Of a DNA stretch of 64,000 bases, positions 8,534 through 17,120 are shown in pieces. Position 1 is the first letter of the stretch. The number at the start of each line of letters is the position of its first letter. Origin of the DNA: JBCCCJ01 sp039029315 (GTDB taxonomy: Bacteria > Bacteroidota > Bacteroidia > J057); assembly GCA_039029315.1 (NCBI GenBank), contig JBCCGK010000042.1, positions 1 through 64,000 on the forward strand, written 5' to 3'. A model generated the notes under the pieces. It was not told where the DNA came from, did not search any database, and saw nothing but the letters and a program-made list of their open reading frames with translations. The position numbers and the translations under genes were made by a program.

Positions 8534-11500
8534 TTAAATATAATTTCTTTTTGCGAAATATCCAGCAATACCAAGCACAATCAAGATAGCAAAGAGCATG
8601 ATGGCCCATGTCTGATATTCAAAGGATTGGCGGATGGTCACGGCTTGATCATCTCCATACAACACAAAAGTCGCCCAATAGAAAGGGTGAGAGCTTTTGC
8701 TGCTGTCCATGTATATCAATTTTGCTTTTCGAAGTGCTTCATGTTTGGGAACACCTTTTTGCAATAACTGATAAAAGCTTGCCATAATGCTGGCTGTTGC
8801 CTGGTCTTCTGCCTGCCAGAGACTCATCACGGTGTTCGGAACTCCTGCGTACTTGAAGGCACGTGCAAGGGATAAGATTCCCTCTCCTTTTGCCAGTTTT
8901 CCGATACCTGTGTTGCAGGCAGACAAAACGGCCAACTCTGCCTGAAGTGAGAGATTGTAGAGTTCATGTGCATACAAAATGCCGTCATTTCCAGGATCTT
9001 TGTCAGAGGACCGCCTGGAAGAATCTGATTGGCTAAACACCAAACCGGAATACAGGGGGGCCTCATCATTGGCAAAGGCATGCATGGCGAGGTGAAGGAC
9101 CTGATAGGTAGAAGCTCGCTCCCGAAAAGATTTTTCCTGCGCACTTGCCCCAATCAAAGAACTTCCTTTTGCAATCTTGCTGATTGTCCTTACTTCTTCC
9201 TGATTAAAGCTCAGTGGGGGCCACCACTGCATGTCATACGGCCTATCTGATTCTCCTCTGACCCCATTTGCCATAGTCAAGAGGTCATTTGTCTGTGTAT
9301 ATTCAGGGGCAATCGCAAACAGCTCACGAGATTGATTCTGAAAAGGCGTCGACTGAATAAGCAAAGAGGCTGCATATTCATAGCGAACGTTCCATGTCCG
9401 CACAACAAATGCAAGCTCACTATATTCCCCGATTTTTTGGGTGGATGCAGGCAATTCTGTCAGCAATAGTTCAAAAGGAAGATATCCAAGCATTCCATCA
9501 GGGACAATCACCAGATCTGCGGCAGAAGCAGGGGATTCATGAGCAAGGACTGGTTCCAGCAGTTGGGTATACCAGTGATAAGCATTCCTGACATAATCTG
9601 ACCAGAATTCTTGTGTTTTGCTGTACTCAACCACTCGATCATAATCTCTTGTTTTATTGATAAAGGCTGTGAGTCCATCCTTCCACTGATCATGCAGAGG
9701 AATTCTATGAAAGTGAAAATGCGATTGATTCTGTTCTTTTTTTAACAACCAGCTAAACAAGTATTGCTCCCCCACTGAATACATCACGATTCCTGCCTGC
9801 TCATCTTTCAGCGAAGCCAGAAGCTCCTCTATCGATACAGGAGTGGTCTGAAACCTTGAGCGATAATAATTTGGAAAGTCTGTCTGCAATTGAGCGATGA
9901 GTTCGTCTTTTTCCAACTGATAATCAAACAAATATTTATTCCAAAGCTGGATCTTTGTGCTGTCTGGATTTGCCTTCTGTCGTTCCTGAAAGAGCTGATC
10001 CCGATAGAAACTCATCTGATCTCTGAGTTGCTTGTCTTTTTCCTGTAATTCCAGGGGAATATTGCCCAACTGTAGGGCCGTATGCTCTCGCATTCGCGCC
10101 TGCAGGAGTACAGATTTGCTCTTTTCTGAAAAATAATACCCAAGCTCAGCATGTTTGTCAGGTTCCACATCAGCCTTGTACAAGCGATATGCAATCCGAA
10201 TAGCAGATTGGTAGGCTGGTTTGGCATTTCTTAGCAATTGATACTGTGCCCCTTCCATGGGATAAAATCGAAGAAATTGGTCCATGAGAGAATCCAGAGC
10301 CACCCACGTATGGAGACTTGATACCAAATGAGCAATGGAATCCTCTCTGTTCAGGGACAATCGCTCATAGGCTTTGCCCTGGATGTGAAGAATATCCATC
10401 AATTGCTTTTGATCCAGGGAAGTCTTAACCGGAATTTTTCCTGGTGGGAGAGAATCAAGAGAGAGAATCTGAATGCCTTTCCGGCAATACTCCAGGGAAA
10501 GGTCAGGACGTAGTTCCAGATCCAGTTTGGCTTGAAGACGATACAACTCTGACAAAATAGAACGATCAGGCTGTGGTCGATTTTCCAGTTTATCCAGACT
10601 TTTTTGGACATATACATTCGCCTGTGAGGGTTGATTTCTGGCTACATAAAATTTAGCAAGATTCAACCATGTCGTCTCGATGTTTTGCTCATTGGATTGG
10701 TGAAGGAGCAGAATTTCATCAAGGAGAGATTTGATTTTTTCCCATTCTTCCAGGTGCACATAAGCATCGGCCAGATTTTGATAGGGGGAAAAATAATTGG
10801 AGTAAATCGATTCCTTGGGTTGTGATCGTACAATTTCGACGGCTTGCTCCAGAAGTGGTACAGCAGCACGATATTCTCCTCTCCCCACATGAAGTGCTCC
10901 GAGGTTGTTATAGGACAAATAATCCGGGTCGCCAATGCTTTTGTCCCGTTCGAGTGCTTGCCGGAGGTAGAGTTCTGCGCGATCATAATCGCCCAGAATC
11001 CTGTACAGCACACCTGCATTGGTCAGATCCTTGATCATCTGCTCAGGTGCTACCCCTTCCCGGTTCAAAGAATATTCCAGAGCGGCAGGGGCGAACGTCA
11101 AGGCCTTTGAATAATCCCCTAAGGTGAAATAGAGTACCAGGAGATTGTTGTAAATCTGGGCAAAGTATACCGGCGCGATCGTTGTATCTTGTTTGGCATA
11201 ATCGAGGGCTCGACGCAAAGTGGTATCAGCCAGATCGAATTTCTTGAGTATCAAATAGTTGTTTCCCAGACCGAGCGTACTCCTGACGATCAATTCTATT
11301 TTTTGTGTTGTCTGATAGTAGGCATAGGCAGCCAGAAAATGCTCTATGGATGCCTCCCTTTGCTTCATGAAATAATAATTCTCCCCCATGAGCAAATGTG
11401 TAAGAGCAATCAGGGAATCATCCTGAGGATTCTCTGATAATTGGGCAAGCGTCTCTTGACCAATCTGAACAGATTGCGCAAACTGCTTCTCATCTGAATA

Positions 11501-11722
11501 CATGCCGATCAAGCGCGTATTCAGATCTGTCCAGCTTTTCCAATCCTTTTGGCTGGCATATTGGGCCTTCCTGGCAAGCACCATAGATTCAGCCTCCTCA
11601 AATGAGAGGGAATCTATTTGGGTCCAGAAAGCTGTGAGGCTATCTGGTGGAGTGCCCAAAGCTGTTTGAAAAAGAAAAAGGCATCCTAGAAGAACAGCAA
11701 TGGATACACGGCATTTGGTCAT
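8534..11722 (-). CDS. TPR-CHAT membrane-anchored putative protease (CHAT-3)
   Basis: 1062 residues, the largest and most upstream of the three tandem CHAT genes. A signal peptide (about 1-23, ending ALG) precedes TPRs at about 60-400, a linker, a CHAT domain at about 690-1030 and a C-terminal membrane segment at about 1037-1056 ending in KRNYI. Catalytic residues are His881 (LHLAMHA) and Cys936 (LSACNTG). The ATG at 11722 is 7 bases after the stop of the small gene at 11730, which suggests translational coupling. As with its neighbours the substrate is unknown, and the predicted site of action is the periplasmic face of the inner membrane. Confidence 0.9.
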   Translation of the reverse strand: MTKCRVSIAVLLGCLFLFQTALGTPPDSLTAFWTQIDSLSFEEAESMVLARKAQYASQKDWKSWTDLNTRLIGMYSDEKQFAQSVQIGQETLAQLSENPQDDSLIALTHLLMGENYYFMKQREASIEHFLAAYAYYQTTQKIELIVRSTLGLGNNYLILKKFDLADTTLRRALDYAKQDTTIAPVYFAQIYNNLLVLYFTLGDYSKALTFAPAALEYSLNREGVAPEQMIKDLTNAGVLYRILGDYDRAELYLRQALERDKSIGDPDYLSYNNLGALHVGRGEYRAAVPLLEQAVEIVRSQPKESIYSNYFSPYQNLADAYVHLEEWEKIKSLLDEILLLHQSNEQNIETTWLNLAKFYVARNQPSQANVYVQKSLDKLENRPQPDRSILSELYRLQAKLDLELRPDLSLEYCRKGIQILSLDSLPPGKIPVKTSLDQKQLMDILHIQGKAYERLSLNREDSIAHLVSSLHTWVALDSLMDQFLRFYPMEGAQYQLLRNAKPAYQSAIRIAYRLYKADVEPDKHAELGYYFSEKSKSVLLQARMREHTALQLGNIPLELQEKDKQLRDQMSFYRDQLFQERQKANPDSTKIQLWNKYLFDYQLEKDELIAQLQTDFPNYYRSRFQTTPVSIEELLASLKDEQAGIVMYSVGEQYLFSWLLKKEQNQSHFHFHRIPLHDQWKDGLTAFINKTRDYDRVVEYSKTQEFWSDYVRNAYHWYTQLLEPVLAHESPASAADLVIVPDGMLGYLPFELLLTELPASTQKIGEYSELAFVVRTWNVRYEYAASLLIQSTPFQNQSRELFAIAPEYTQTNDLLTMANGVRGESDRPYDMQWWPPLSFNQEEVRTISKIAKGSSLIGASAQEKSFRERASTYQVLHLAMHAFANDEAPLYSGLVFSQSDSSRRSSDKDPGNDGILYAHELYNLSLQAELAVLSACNTGIGKLAKGEGILSLARAFKYAGVPNTVMSLWQAEDQATASIMASFYQLLQKGVPKHEALRKAKLIYMDSSKSSHPFYWATFVLYGDDQAVTIRQSFEYQTWAIMLFAILIVLGIAGYFAKRNYI

Positions 11723-11729
11723 ACAAATA

Positions 11730-12212
11730 CTAATTGGTGCTTAAGTTCACCGTTTTATCCTTGACAAATGTGGTCCCGCCCGGGGTACTATTAAACTGGA
11801 TCAATTCTCCTTCGTGATTTTTGCCTGAGACAGACACTTCAATTTTGTAGTCTTTATCTGCTTCGGGGATCGCAGGATCAATCAGGGAGAGATCTATATC
11901 CATTTTGGGATGATTCAACTGAGGGATATGCGCCGTGGACAGAATAAACACCTCTCCGTCAGGGAGTTCTTGAAATGAAATGACGACATCAAGTTTTTGG
12001 TAGGGTTTGCTGGTGCTCGGAGGTTCCTGGCTATCAGTGGTGTCGAGCACTACTTTTAGTTGGTCAGAATTGAGAACAACATCGGCAAGCTTGATCCCAT
12101 AGTCAGGAACATTGGAAGGAGCTGAACGATCATCAGAAGAATCCCCCGAAGGAGTAGGATCAGTAATTACAGCTGTGATGTTCAAGTCTTGACTGTTAGT
12201 CGAATCGGCCAT
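11730..12212 (-). CDS. Small protein paired with CHAT-3, unknown family
   Basis: 160 residues and the first gene of the CHAT operon. The first 35 residues are acidic, rich in Ser, Asp and Pro, and probably disordered; the rest looks like a beta-sandwich. There is no signal peptide or membrane segment. Residues 122-143 (YKIEVSVSG followed by EGE and FNST) match a stretch of the 190-residue protein at 7913-8485, so both small proteins probably share a fold. The gene ends 7 bases before CHAT-3. As a small non-enzymatic partner tightly coupled to a protease it could be its substrate, inhibitor or adaptor; its lack of an export signal is hard to reconcile with an exported protease. Confidence 0.75.
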   Translation of the reverse strand: MADSTNSQDLNITAVITDPTPSGDSSDDRSAPSNVPDYGIKLADVVLNSDQLKVVLDTTDSQEPPSTSKPYQKLDVVISFQELPDGEVFILSTAHIPQLNHPKMDIDLSLIDPAIPEADKDYKIEVSVSGKNHEGELIQFNSTPGGTTFVKDKTVNLSTN

Positions 12213-12461
12213 GACAATATGATTGTTTAGGGTTAATAATCAAAGAAAGGTCGAGGGGGCAGTCTTTTGATTAGACGGCCTCAGGGAAAAAATATCAATA
12301 ACACGGGTGGGTTGTTTGTATAAAGGTAAGGCTCTTTGAAAAAGAAAATAATATTCCGGGCAAATTTTTCTGAAAAAAAGCTATATTTTTTTGGTATTCC
12401 ACAAATGTGACATGAAATCCGTAAGTTTGTACAAGGAAAAGCAGAACCAGATCTATCTTGT
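12213..12461. promoter_or_regulatory. Divergent control region between CHAT operon and ECF sigma gene
   Basis: These 249 bases separate the minus-strand CHAT operon from the plus-strand sigma gene and must hold both promoters. A Bacteroidota-type -7 box, TAAGTTTG, lies at 12422-12429, 32 bases before the sigma ATG. I found no well-spaced TTTG partner for it. No TAnnTTTG box was found for the CHAT direction, which leaves room for control by the divergent ECF sigma factor itself. Confidence 0.45.
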
Positions 12462-13046
12462 ATGAAAGCGATTGTTTCAGATCAGATCATTCTTGAAGGA
12501 ATCCTCACGGGTGGTGCGAAACAGGAGAAGGCAATTAAGCGCTTGTATGAGCAGTACTTTCACCTGATTTACAATGGCAGGAAGAAATACCATCAACTCT
12601 CTGATGATGATTTATTGACAGCTTATAATGCTGCCATTATTTCCTTGCGCCGACATGTACTTAACCAGACCTTCAGAGGGGATTCTTCTTTATGGACCTA
12701 CCTGAATAAAATTTTTTATAACAAATGCATTGACATTATCAGAAAAGTCTCGTCAAATAGAGAGGATGCCTATGAGAATCTCCCGGACCAAGAGGATGAG
12801 CAAGGAACCGTACTCTCTCAAATGACTATCAATGAGGAATTTGACCAGTTGGTTTCACAGCTTGCTCAACTAGGAGAACCCTGCAAACAGATCATCATGG
12901 ATTCTGAATATCTGGGGTACAATTCTGAGGAGATTGCTCAACGCGTTGGTTTTAGCAATGCACGGAGTGTAAATAGCAAAAAGTACAGTTGCTTACAGCG
13001 CCTACGTAAGTTATTAGAAAGTGTGAAAACTGGGAAGCAATCATGA
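12462..13046 (+). CDS. ECF-type RNA polymerase sigma factor, divergent from CHAT operon
   Basis: 194 residues with sigma-70 region 2 at about 25-100 (helices around LYEQYF and FRGDSSLWTYL, then the CIDIIRK stretch) and region 4 at about 130-185 (SEEIAQRVGF helix-turn-helix, then LQRLRKLL). It has no region 3, as expected for an extracytoplasmic-function sigma. Its stop overlaps the start of the next gene (ATGA), the usual arrangement for a sigma factor and its regulator. The divergent position next to the three CHAT genes suggests that it drives them, or that they control it. Confidence 0.88.
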   Translation: MKAIVSDQIILEGILTGGAKQEKAIKRLYEQYFHLIYNGRKKYHQLSDDDLLTAYNAAIISLRRHVLNQTFRGDSSLWTYLNKIFYNKCIDIIRKVSSNREDAYENLPDQEDEQGTVLSQMTINEEFDQLVSQLAQLGEPCKQIIMDSEYLGYNSEEIAQRVGFSNARSVNSKKYSCLQRLRKLLESVKTGKQS

Positions 13047-13822
13047 AGGTAGACCAGAAATTATTTCAAACCCTAAAGCAGTATCATAACAAAAGTTTGA
13101 CGATAGAAGAAGTCACCGCTTTTGAGAGTCGATTAGCTGAAGATCAAGTCTTTGCCGAAGAGGTAAAGACACACGAGACCATGTACCAGACCATTCAGCA
13201 ATACGGAGACCAGCAACTGGATTCCGAATTGATGAAAATGGGACAACAATTGTTAGCACAAGGAGCAGATCAACAAAAAGGACATCAAAAATCTGGAAAA
13301 ATACGTTCCTTTCAACCCTGGTATCTCGCAGCTGTTGCAGCAGCCGTTACCTTGTTGTTGATCGTGTTGATTCCAGAGATGATCCGACAACCAGCCACAC
13401 CCGGCGATCTGTACAAAACCCACTTTGAGCCTTTTGAGCCAAGAATCGTTCGGGGGTTTGCCACCCCTCAGATCGTATGGACAGAAGCTGTAGAAGCCTA
13501 CAAACAAGAAAACTACAGCCATGCCATCGAGAAATTTCAAACCTTGATAGATGATTCGACCTTTATCAGAAAATCTGAAGTCTGGTTGTTTGTTGGAATT
13601 TCTTACCTTGCTCAAGACAAACCAGAGGAAGCCATGGATGCACTTGTGCAAGTCAGTGATACCAGTGGGCACATAGATATGGCCAATTGGTACATCGCCA
13701 TGACACACCTCCGCTTGGATCAACCAGGTCAGGCAAGGATTCTCCTGGAAGAAATTGCCACAGATCAACGACATGAGCGCAGGGCCAAAGCGAGAAAAAT
13801 ACTCAATGAATTGGAAGAATAA
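13043..13822 (+). CDS. Single-pass membrane TPR protein, candidate anti-sigma factor
   Basis: 259 residues. A cytoplasmic N-terminal part (1-92) is helical and resembles the N-terminal region of anti-sigma factors (LTIEEVTAFESRL), but has no zinc-binding HxxxCxxC motif. One transmembrane segment lies at about 93-111. The outer part (about 145-259) has TPR-like helices such as AVEAYKQENYSHAIEKFQ. It overlaps the sigma gene by 4 bases. By position and topology it should hold the sigma factor at the membrane and sense something outside through its TPRs. The neighbouring CHAT proteases are predicted to lie on the same side, so cleavage of this protein is a plausible signal; that is inference. Confidence 0.75.
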   Translation: MKVDQKLFQTLKQYHNKSLTIEEVTAFESRLAEDQVFAEEVKTHETMYQTIQQYGDQQLDSELMKMGQQLLAQGADQQKGHQKSGKIRSFQPWYLAAVAAAVTLLLIVLIPEMIRQPATPGDLYKTHFEPFEPRIVRGFATPQIVWTEAVEAYKQENYSHAIEKFQTLIDDSTFIRKSEVWLFVGISYLAQDKPEEAMDALVQVSDTSGHIDMANWYIAMTHLRLDQPGQARILLEEIATDQRHERRAKARKILNELEE

Positions 13823-13873
13823 TTTCTCCATCATTTTTCTCAAAAATCTCGTACATCACACCACCACAATTCT

Positions 13874-13906
13874 GCCTTCTTCCTTTGACCGGGAGAAGGC
13901 TTTTTC
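13874..13906 (+). terminator. Rho-independent terminator after the sigma/anti-sigma pair
   Basis: A 10-bp stem, 13874-13883 with 13891-13900 (one G-T pair), has a 7-base loop and is followed at once by TTTTT. It lies 52 bases after the stop codon of the membrane TPR gene. Confidence 0.85.
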
Positions 13907-14064
13907 TATTTTCGTGCGCTTTCTCATAGGTTGAAAGAACTACTGGGATTGGGTATGGGCGAATGTGTTATGGTTCCTCTCTTGGACCTTCAAGGCGCAA
14001 TATTGACAACCATAACCTCTCTAGTCAAGCTGTCTCCAAGATCGAAATAGCAGCCGTTAACTCC

Positions 14065-15285
14065 ATGGATTACCTTCGCCTTCTTCGGCAATATCCTCGT
14101 TATATCGCATATGGGTTCGTCCACTATTTCTTTTCTAGTGCTGGGCAAACCTTTTTTATTTCCCTCTTTGTTCCTTTTTGGCTGCTCTCTCTGGAGATCG
14201 ACAACCTTGAGTTTGGGAGCATCTATTCAGGGGCAACGCTACTCAGTGCCTTTAGCCTCCCGTGGTTGGGGCAGTGGCTTGATCGATTGAAATTGCGCTA
14301 CTTTAGCATGGGCGTCGGCATTGTGTTTGTCCTCTTTTGTATTGCTATGGCCTATATGGCGAATCCAGTGTGGTTGTTCTTCTCTTTGTTTGGCTTGAGG
14401 CTGTGTGGACAGGGTTTGCTGATTCTGACAGGCTCAACCGCCATTGCCCGCTATTTTGAAGAGGACCGTGGAAAGGCGCTTTCTCTCATTGGGTTTGGCG
14501 TATCCATTGGCGAGTTTGTCCTACCGCTTCTGATTGTTTCTCTGCTTGCTTGGGTCAGTTGGCAACTAAGCTGGTGGATCATCGCAGCTACAATCGCACT
14601 GATCTTTCTCCCAGCCGCCTTCTTCCTTATCCCGATTGACGATTCCTTCCAGAATCCGATGGTAGATTCTCCTTCTGAGGATCAATCCAATCAGCAACAA
14701 CAGTTCAGTCGGAAGCAAGTCCTGACACAGCCCACTTTTTATCTGATCCTCCTCCTTCTTCTCTTCCTTCCTTTCTTCTATACAGGCATGGTGATTCATA
14801 AGAATTTGATAGGGTTGGCCAATGGCTGGTCGGAACAAATTTTGGCACAAGCCTTATCCCTCTTTGGATTGACACGCTTGTTGGCCAATCTGTTTGTCGG
14901 TCCCTTAATTGATCGGATTTCCGGGGTAAAAGTATTTCCCTACATCTTGGCGCCAATTATTATCTGTTGTGTCGGCTTCCTGCTCACCGATCATATTGCT
15001 GTGCTGTATTTATTTTTTCTGATGACTGGCCTCTGCAGCAGTTTGGTATCAATTGCAGGAACCGCTATTCTTCCTGAATTGTATGGCACTGTACATTTGG
15101 GAGCAATCAAGAGCATGGTATCAACCTTCGCAGTATTGGCTTCTGCTGCAGCCCCCATCATTCTTGGGTGGGCACTCAGTGATCCAGCGGATCATATATG
15201 GGTTTGGGGAATATCCGCCGGACTGGTTAGCATCTTGACGATCCTGGCGGTGGTCTTCGTAGGCAAGTTGGGCAAAAATGCTTAA
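14065..15285 (+). CDS. Major facilitator superfamily transporter
   Basis: From the ATG at 14065 this is 406 residues with about 12 hydrophobic segments in two halves joined by a polar loop around residue 200 (Asp-, Gln- and Ser-rich). The short charged loop after the second segment (GQWLDRLKLR) fits the MFS signature between helices 2 and 3, and a similar motif, GPLIDRISG, appears in the second half. The frame is open back to 13963, but the extra 34 residues are polar and come before the first membrane helix, so the later start is preferred. Substrate unknown. The next gene begins 21 bases downstream and they may be co-transcribed. Confidence 0.85.
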   Translation: MDYLRLLRQYPRYIAYGFVHYFFSSAGQTFFISLFVPFWLLSLEIDNLEFGSIYSGATLLSAFSLPWLGQWLDRLKLRYFSMGVGIVFVLFCIAMAYMANPVWLFFSLFGLRLCGQGLLILTGSTAIARYFEEDRGKALSLIGFGVSIGEFVLPLLIVSLLAWVSWQLSWWIIAATIALIFLPAAFFLIPIDDSFQNPMVDSPSEDQSNQQQQFSRKQVLTQPTFYLILLLLLFLPFFYTGMVIHKNLIGLANGWSEQILAQALSLFGLTRLLANLFVGPLIDRISGVKVFPYILAPIIICCVGFLLTDHIAVLYLFFLMTGLCSSLVSIAGTAILPELYGTVHLGAIKSMVSTFAVLASAAAPIILGWALSDPADHIWVWGISAGLVSILTILAVVFVGKLGKNA

Positions 15286-15306
15286 TATGGTCTCAAACCA
15301 TCCCCT

Positions 15307-15951
15307 ATGCTCTACCTTATTCCTGGATTGGGTGCCGATGCGCGTGTATTCAGCTATCTGGATTTGGGAGACCAATCACATCAAGTCATCCAATGGGAAA
15401 TTCCTCACAAGAATGAACCACTTGCCAGTTATGTGGACAGGTTGCTTCCACAGATTCAGCGAGAATCAGCCATCGACCTCATTGGGGTCTCATTTGGGGG
15501 AATTATTGCACTGGAAATTGCAAAACGCTTGCCTTGCAGACGGCTGATGCTCATTTCCAGCTTGCTGCATTCTCGAGAATTGCCACTTCTGACACGCTTG
15601 CTTGGACGAATAACCAATCGTTCATGGATACCCGATAGTTGGATACGTCAAAGCATGAATATTGGTGCGAACTACCTGTTTGGGCCATTAGACTCAGAAG
15701 AAAGAGTCCTCCTCAAGCGGATCTTGGATGACACAGACATCGCATTTGTGAATTGGGCAACTTCTCATATTCTGAAGTGGGAAGGGGCCGAGCAAAAAGA
15801 TTGGGGGACTCGGCTTCATGGGACCAAAGACAGAATCATACCGATCAGCAAAGTCCCGACCTGTGTGATGATTCGAGGAGGTGGACACATGATGATTGTC
15901 AGTCATGCAAAAGAAATCAGTGATTGGATCAGGGGTGATTGGATCAAATAA
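15307..15951 (+). CDS. Alpha/beta hydrolase
   Basis: 214 residues. The fold is recognisable from LIPGLGAD at the N-terminus, a nucleophile elbow GVSFGG (Ser at about 64), a candidate acid in HGTKDRIIP and a late His in GGGHMMI. It is shorter than many family members, with a small lid. The substrate cannot be told from sequence. It lies between the MFS gene (21 bases) and the MpaB-type oxygenase (14 bases to its ATG), so the three probably form one transcript. Confidence 0.82.
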   Translation: MLYLIPGLGADARVFSYLDLGDQSHQVIQWEIPHKNEPLASYVDRLLPQIQRESAIDLIGVSFGGIIALEIAKRLPCRRLMLISSLLHSRELPLLTRLLGRITNRSWIPDSWIRQSMNIGANYLFGPLDSEERVLLKRILDDTDIAFVNWATSHILKWEGAEQKDWGTRLHGTKDRIIPISKVPTCVMIRGGGHMMIVSHAKEISDWIRGDWIK

Positions 15952-15965
15952 GGATTGCAGAAACA

Positions 15966-17111
15966 ATGAAATGGACACATGACAGGCTGAACCAGGCCAG
16001 ATTGCGAACCGACCCGGCTGCAGATTCCCTGATTGAGGAGTTGGTCCAAGGTCATGGCAAAACGATGGCCATGAATATCTTTGAGGTCTTGATTCGCAAC
16101 ATTCAACTTCCCTATGACAAGCTTCCACAGGAAGTCCGTCAGTTTGTTCAATCACACAATCACCTTCCTGACTGGGCAAATCCAGCAGACATTCGTCTGG
16201 CAGCGCAAGTATTTCTCGATCATGGGCCCAAATTCCTGCTGTTCCTCTACTTCAAAAGTTTGCCAACACTCTACTCCTTTGCCAATGGGGCGCAGGTATT
16301 GCTCGATACAGGAAGAATGGCACATGAAGGAGATGCGATGAAGGTCTTTAGCCGAAGAATTGCTGAGACAGGCCAATTCTTACTCGATGTCATGTCTCCC
16401 GGAGGGCTGAGTGCGGGAGGAGCTGGCATTCAGGCAGCCATCAAGGTCCGATTGATTCATGCAGCAATCAGATATTTTGTTCGAGAGAAAGGCTGGGAGA
16501 CTGAACGCCTTGGGCACCCCATCAATCAGGAGGATCTGGCGAGCACTCTGATGACCTTTAGCATCAGCATGATAGAAGGAATGGAGCGAATGGATCTACC
16601 GCTTCCACCAGAACAAGCAGAAGCCTATGTCCATGCCTGGAAAGTGGTGGGACATTTGTTGGGAATAGAGGAGGGGATGATGCCAAAAGATGTGGCAGAA
16701 GGAAAATTATTGCTTGACACCACCATTTCACGACAATCTTCCCCCTCAGAAGCAGGCAGGACCCTCACCCAATCTCTTATCTTGTTTTCGGCAGGCACTC
16801 TACCGGGCAAACTGTTTGACAACCTCCCACGAATTTTCATCAGAAGACTGGTAGGCCCAAAACTTAGCAGCATCCTCAATGTCCAGCCTAGATATGGTTT
16901 GTTGTTTTTCCTGCTACCAAGATTTTTGAAAAGATGGTTGGGATGGATGGAAAAACTGGAAGACTTTTCTGTGCCTGTTGCAGAACTCTTTGAGCGATTT
17001 TCCAGAAAGCTCGCCCTCAAAATGGTGGATTTCTTCAACGAATATAAGGACAAACCTTTTCGCATCAGTCCTGAACTGAAGGAAAGCTGGGGGTTGACAG
17101 ATACCCTTTGA
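15966..17111 (+). CDS. MpaB/rubber-oxygenase family protein (DUF2236)
   Basis: About 381 residues from the ATG at 15966, which has an AAGGA stretch upstream; a TTG at 15939 is a less likely start overlapping the hydrolase. The all-helical sequence matches the oxygenase MpaB/latex-clearing protein family, recognisable in IRLAAQVFLDHGP, the KVRLIHAAIRYF helix (family Arg and His) and WKVVGHLLGI with its late His. Characterised members bind heme b and oxidise unsaturated hydrocarbons or prenyl chains. The physiological substrate here is unknown. No export signal is seen. Confidence 0.75.
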   Translation: MKWTHDRLNQARLRTDPAADSLIEELVQGHGKTMAMNIFEVLIRNIQLPYDKLPQEVRQFVQSHNHLPDWANPADIRLAAQVFLDHGPKFLLFLYFKSLPTLYSFANGAQVLLDTGRMAHEGDAMKVFSRRIAETGQFLLDVMSPGGLSAGGAGIQAAIKVRLIHAAIRYFVREKGWETERLGHPINQEDLASTLMTFSISMIEGMERMDLPLPPEQAEAYVHAWKVVGHLLGIEEGMMPKDVAEGKLLLDTTISRQSSPSEAGRTLTQSLILFSAGTLPGKLFDNLPRIFIRRLVGPKLSSILNVQPRYGLLFFLLPRFLKRWLGWMEKLEDFSVPVAELFERFSRKLALKMVDFFNEYKDKPFRISPELKESWGLTDTL

Positions 17112-17120
17112 GGAAGAAGG

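Noticed and set aside
1840..11722. CRISPR-associated Craspase-like locus
   Set aside because: CHAT-TPR proteins and a sigma factor recall type III-E CRISPR, but no repeat-spacer array, gRAMP/Cas7-11, Csx30 or other Cas gene is visible in the window.
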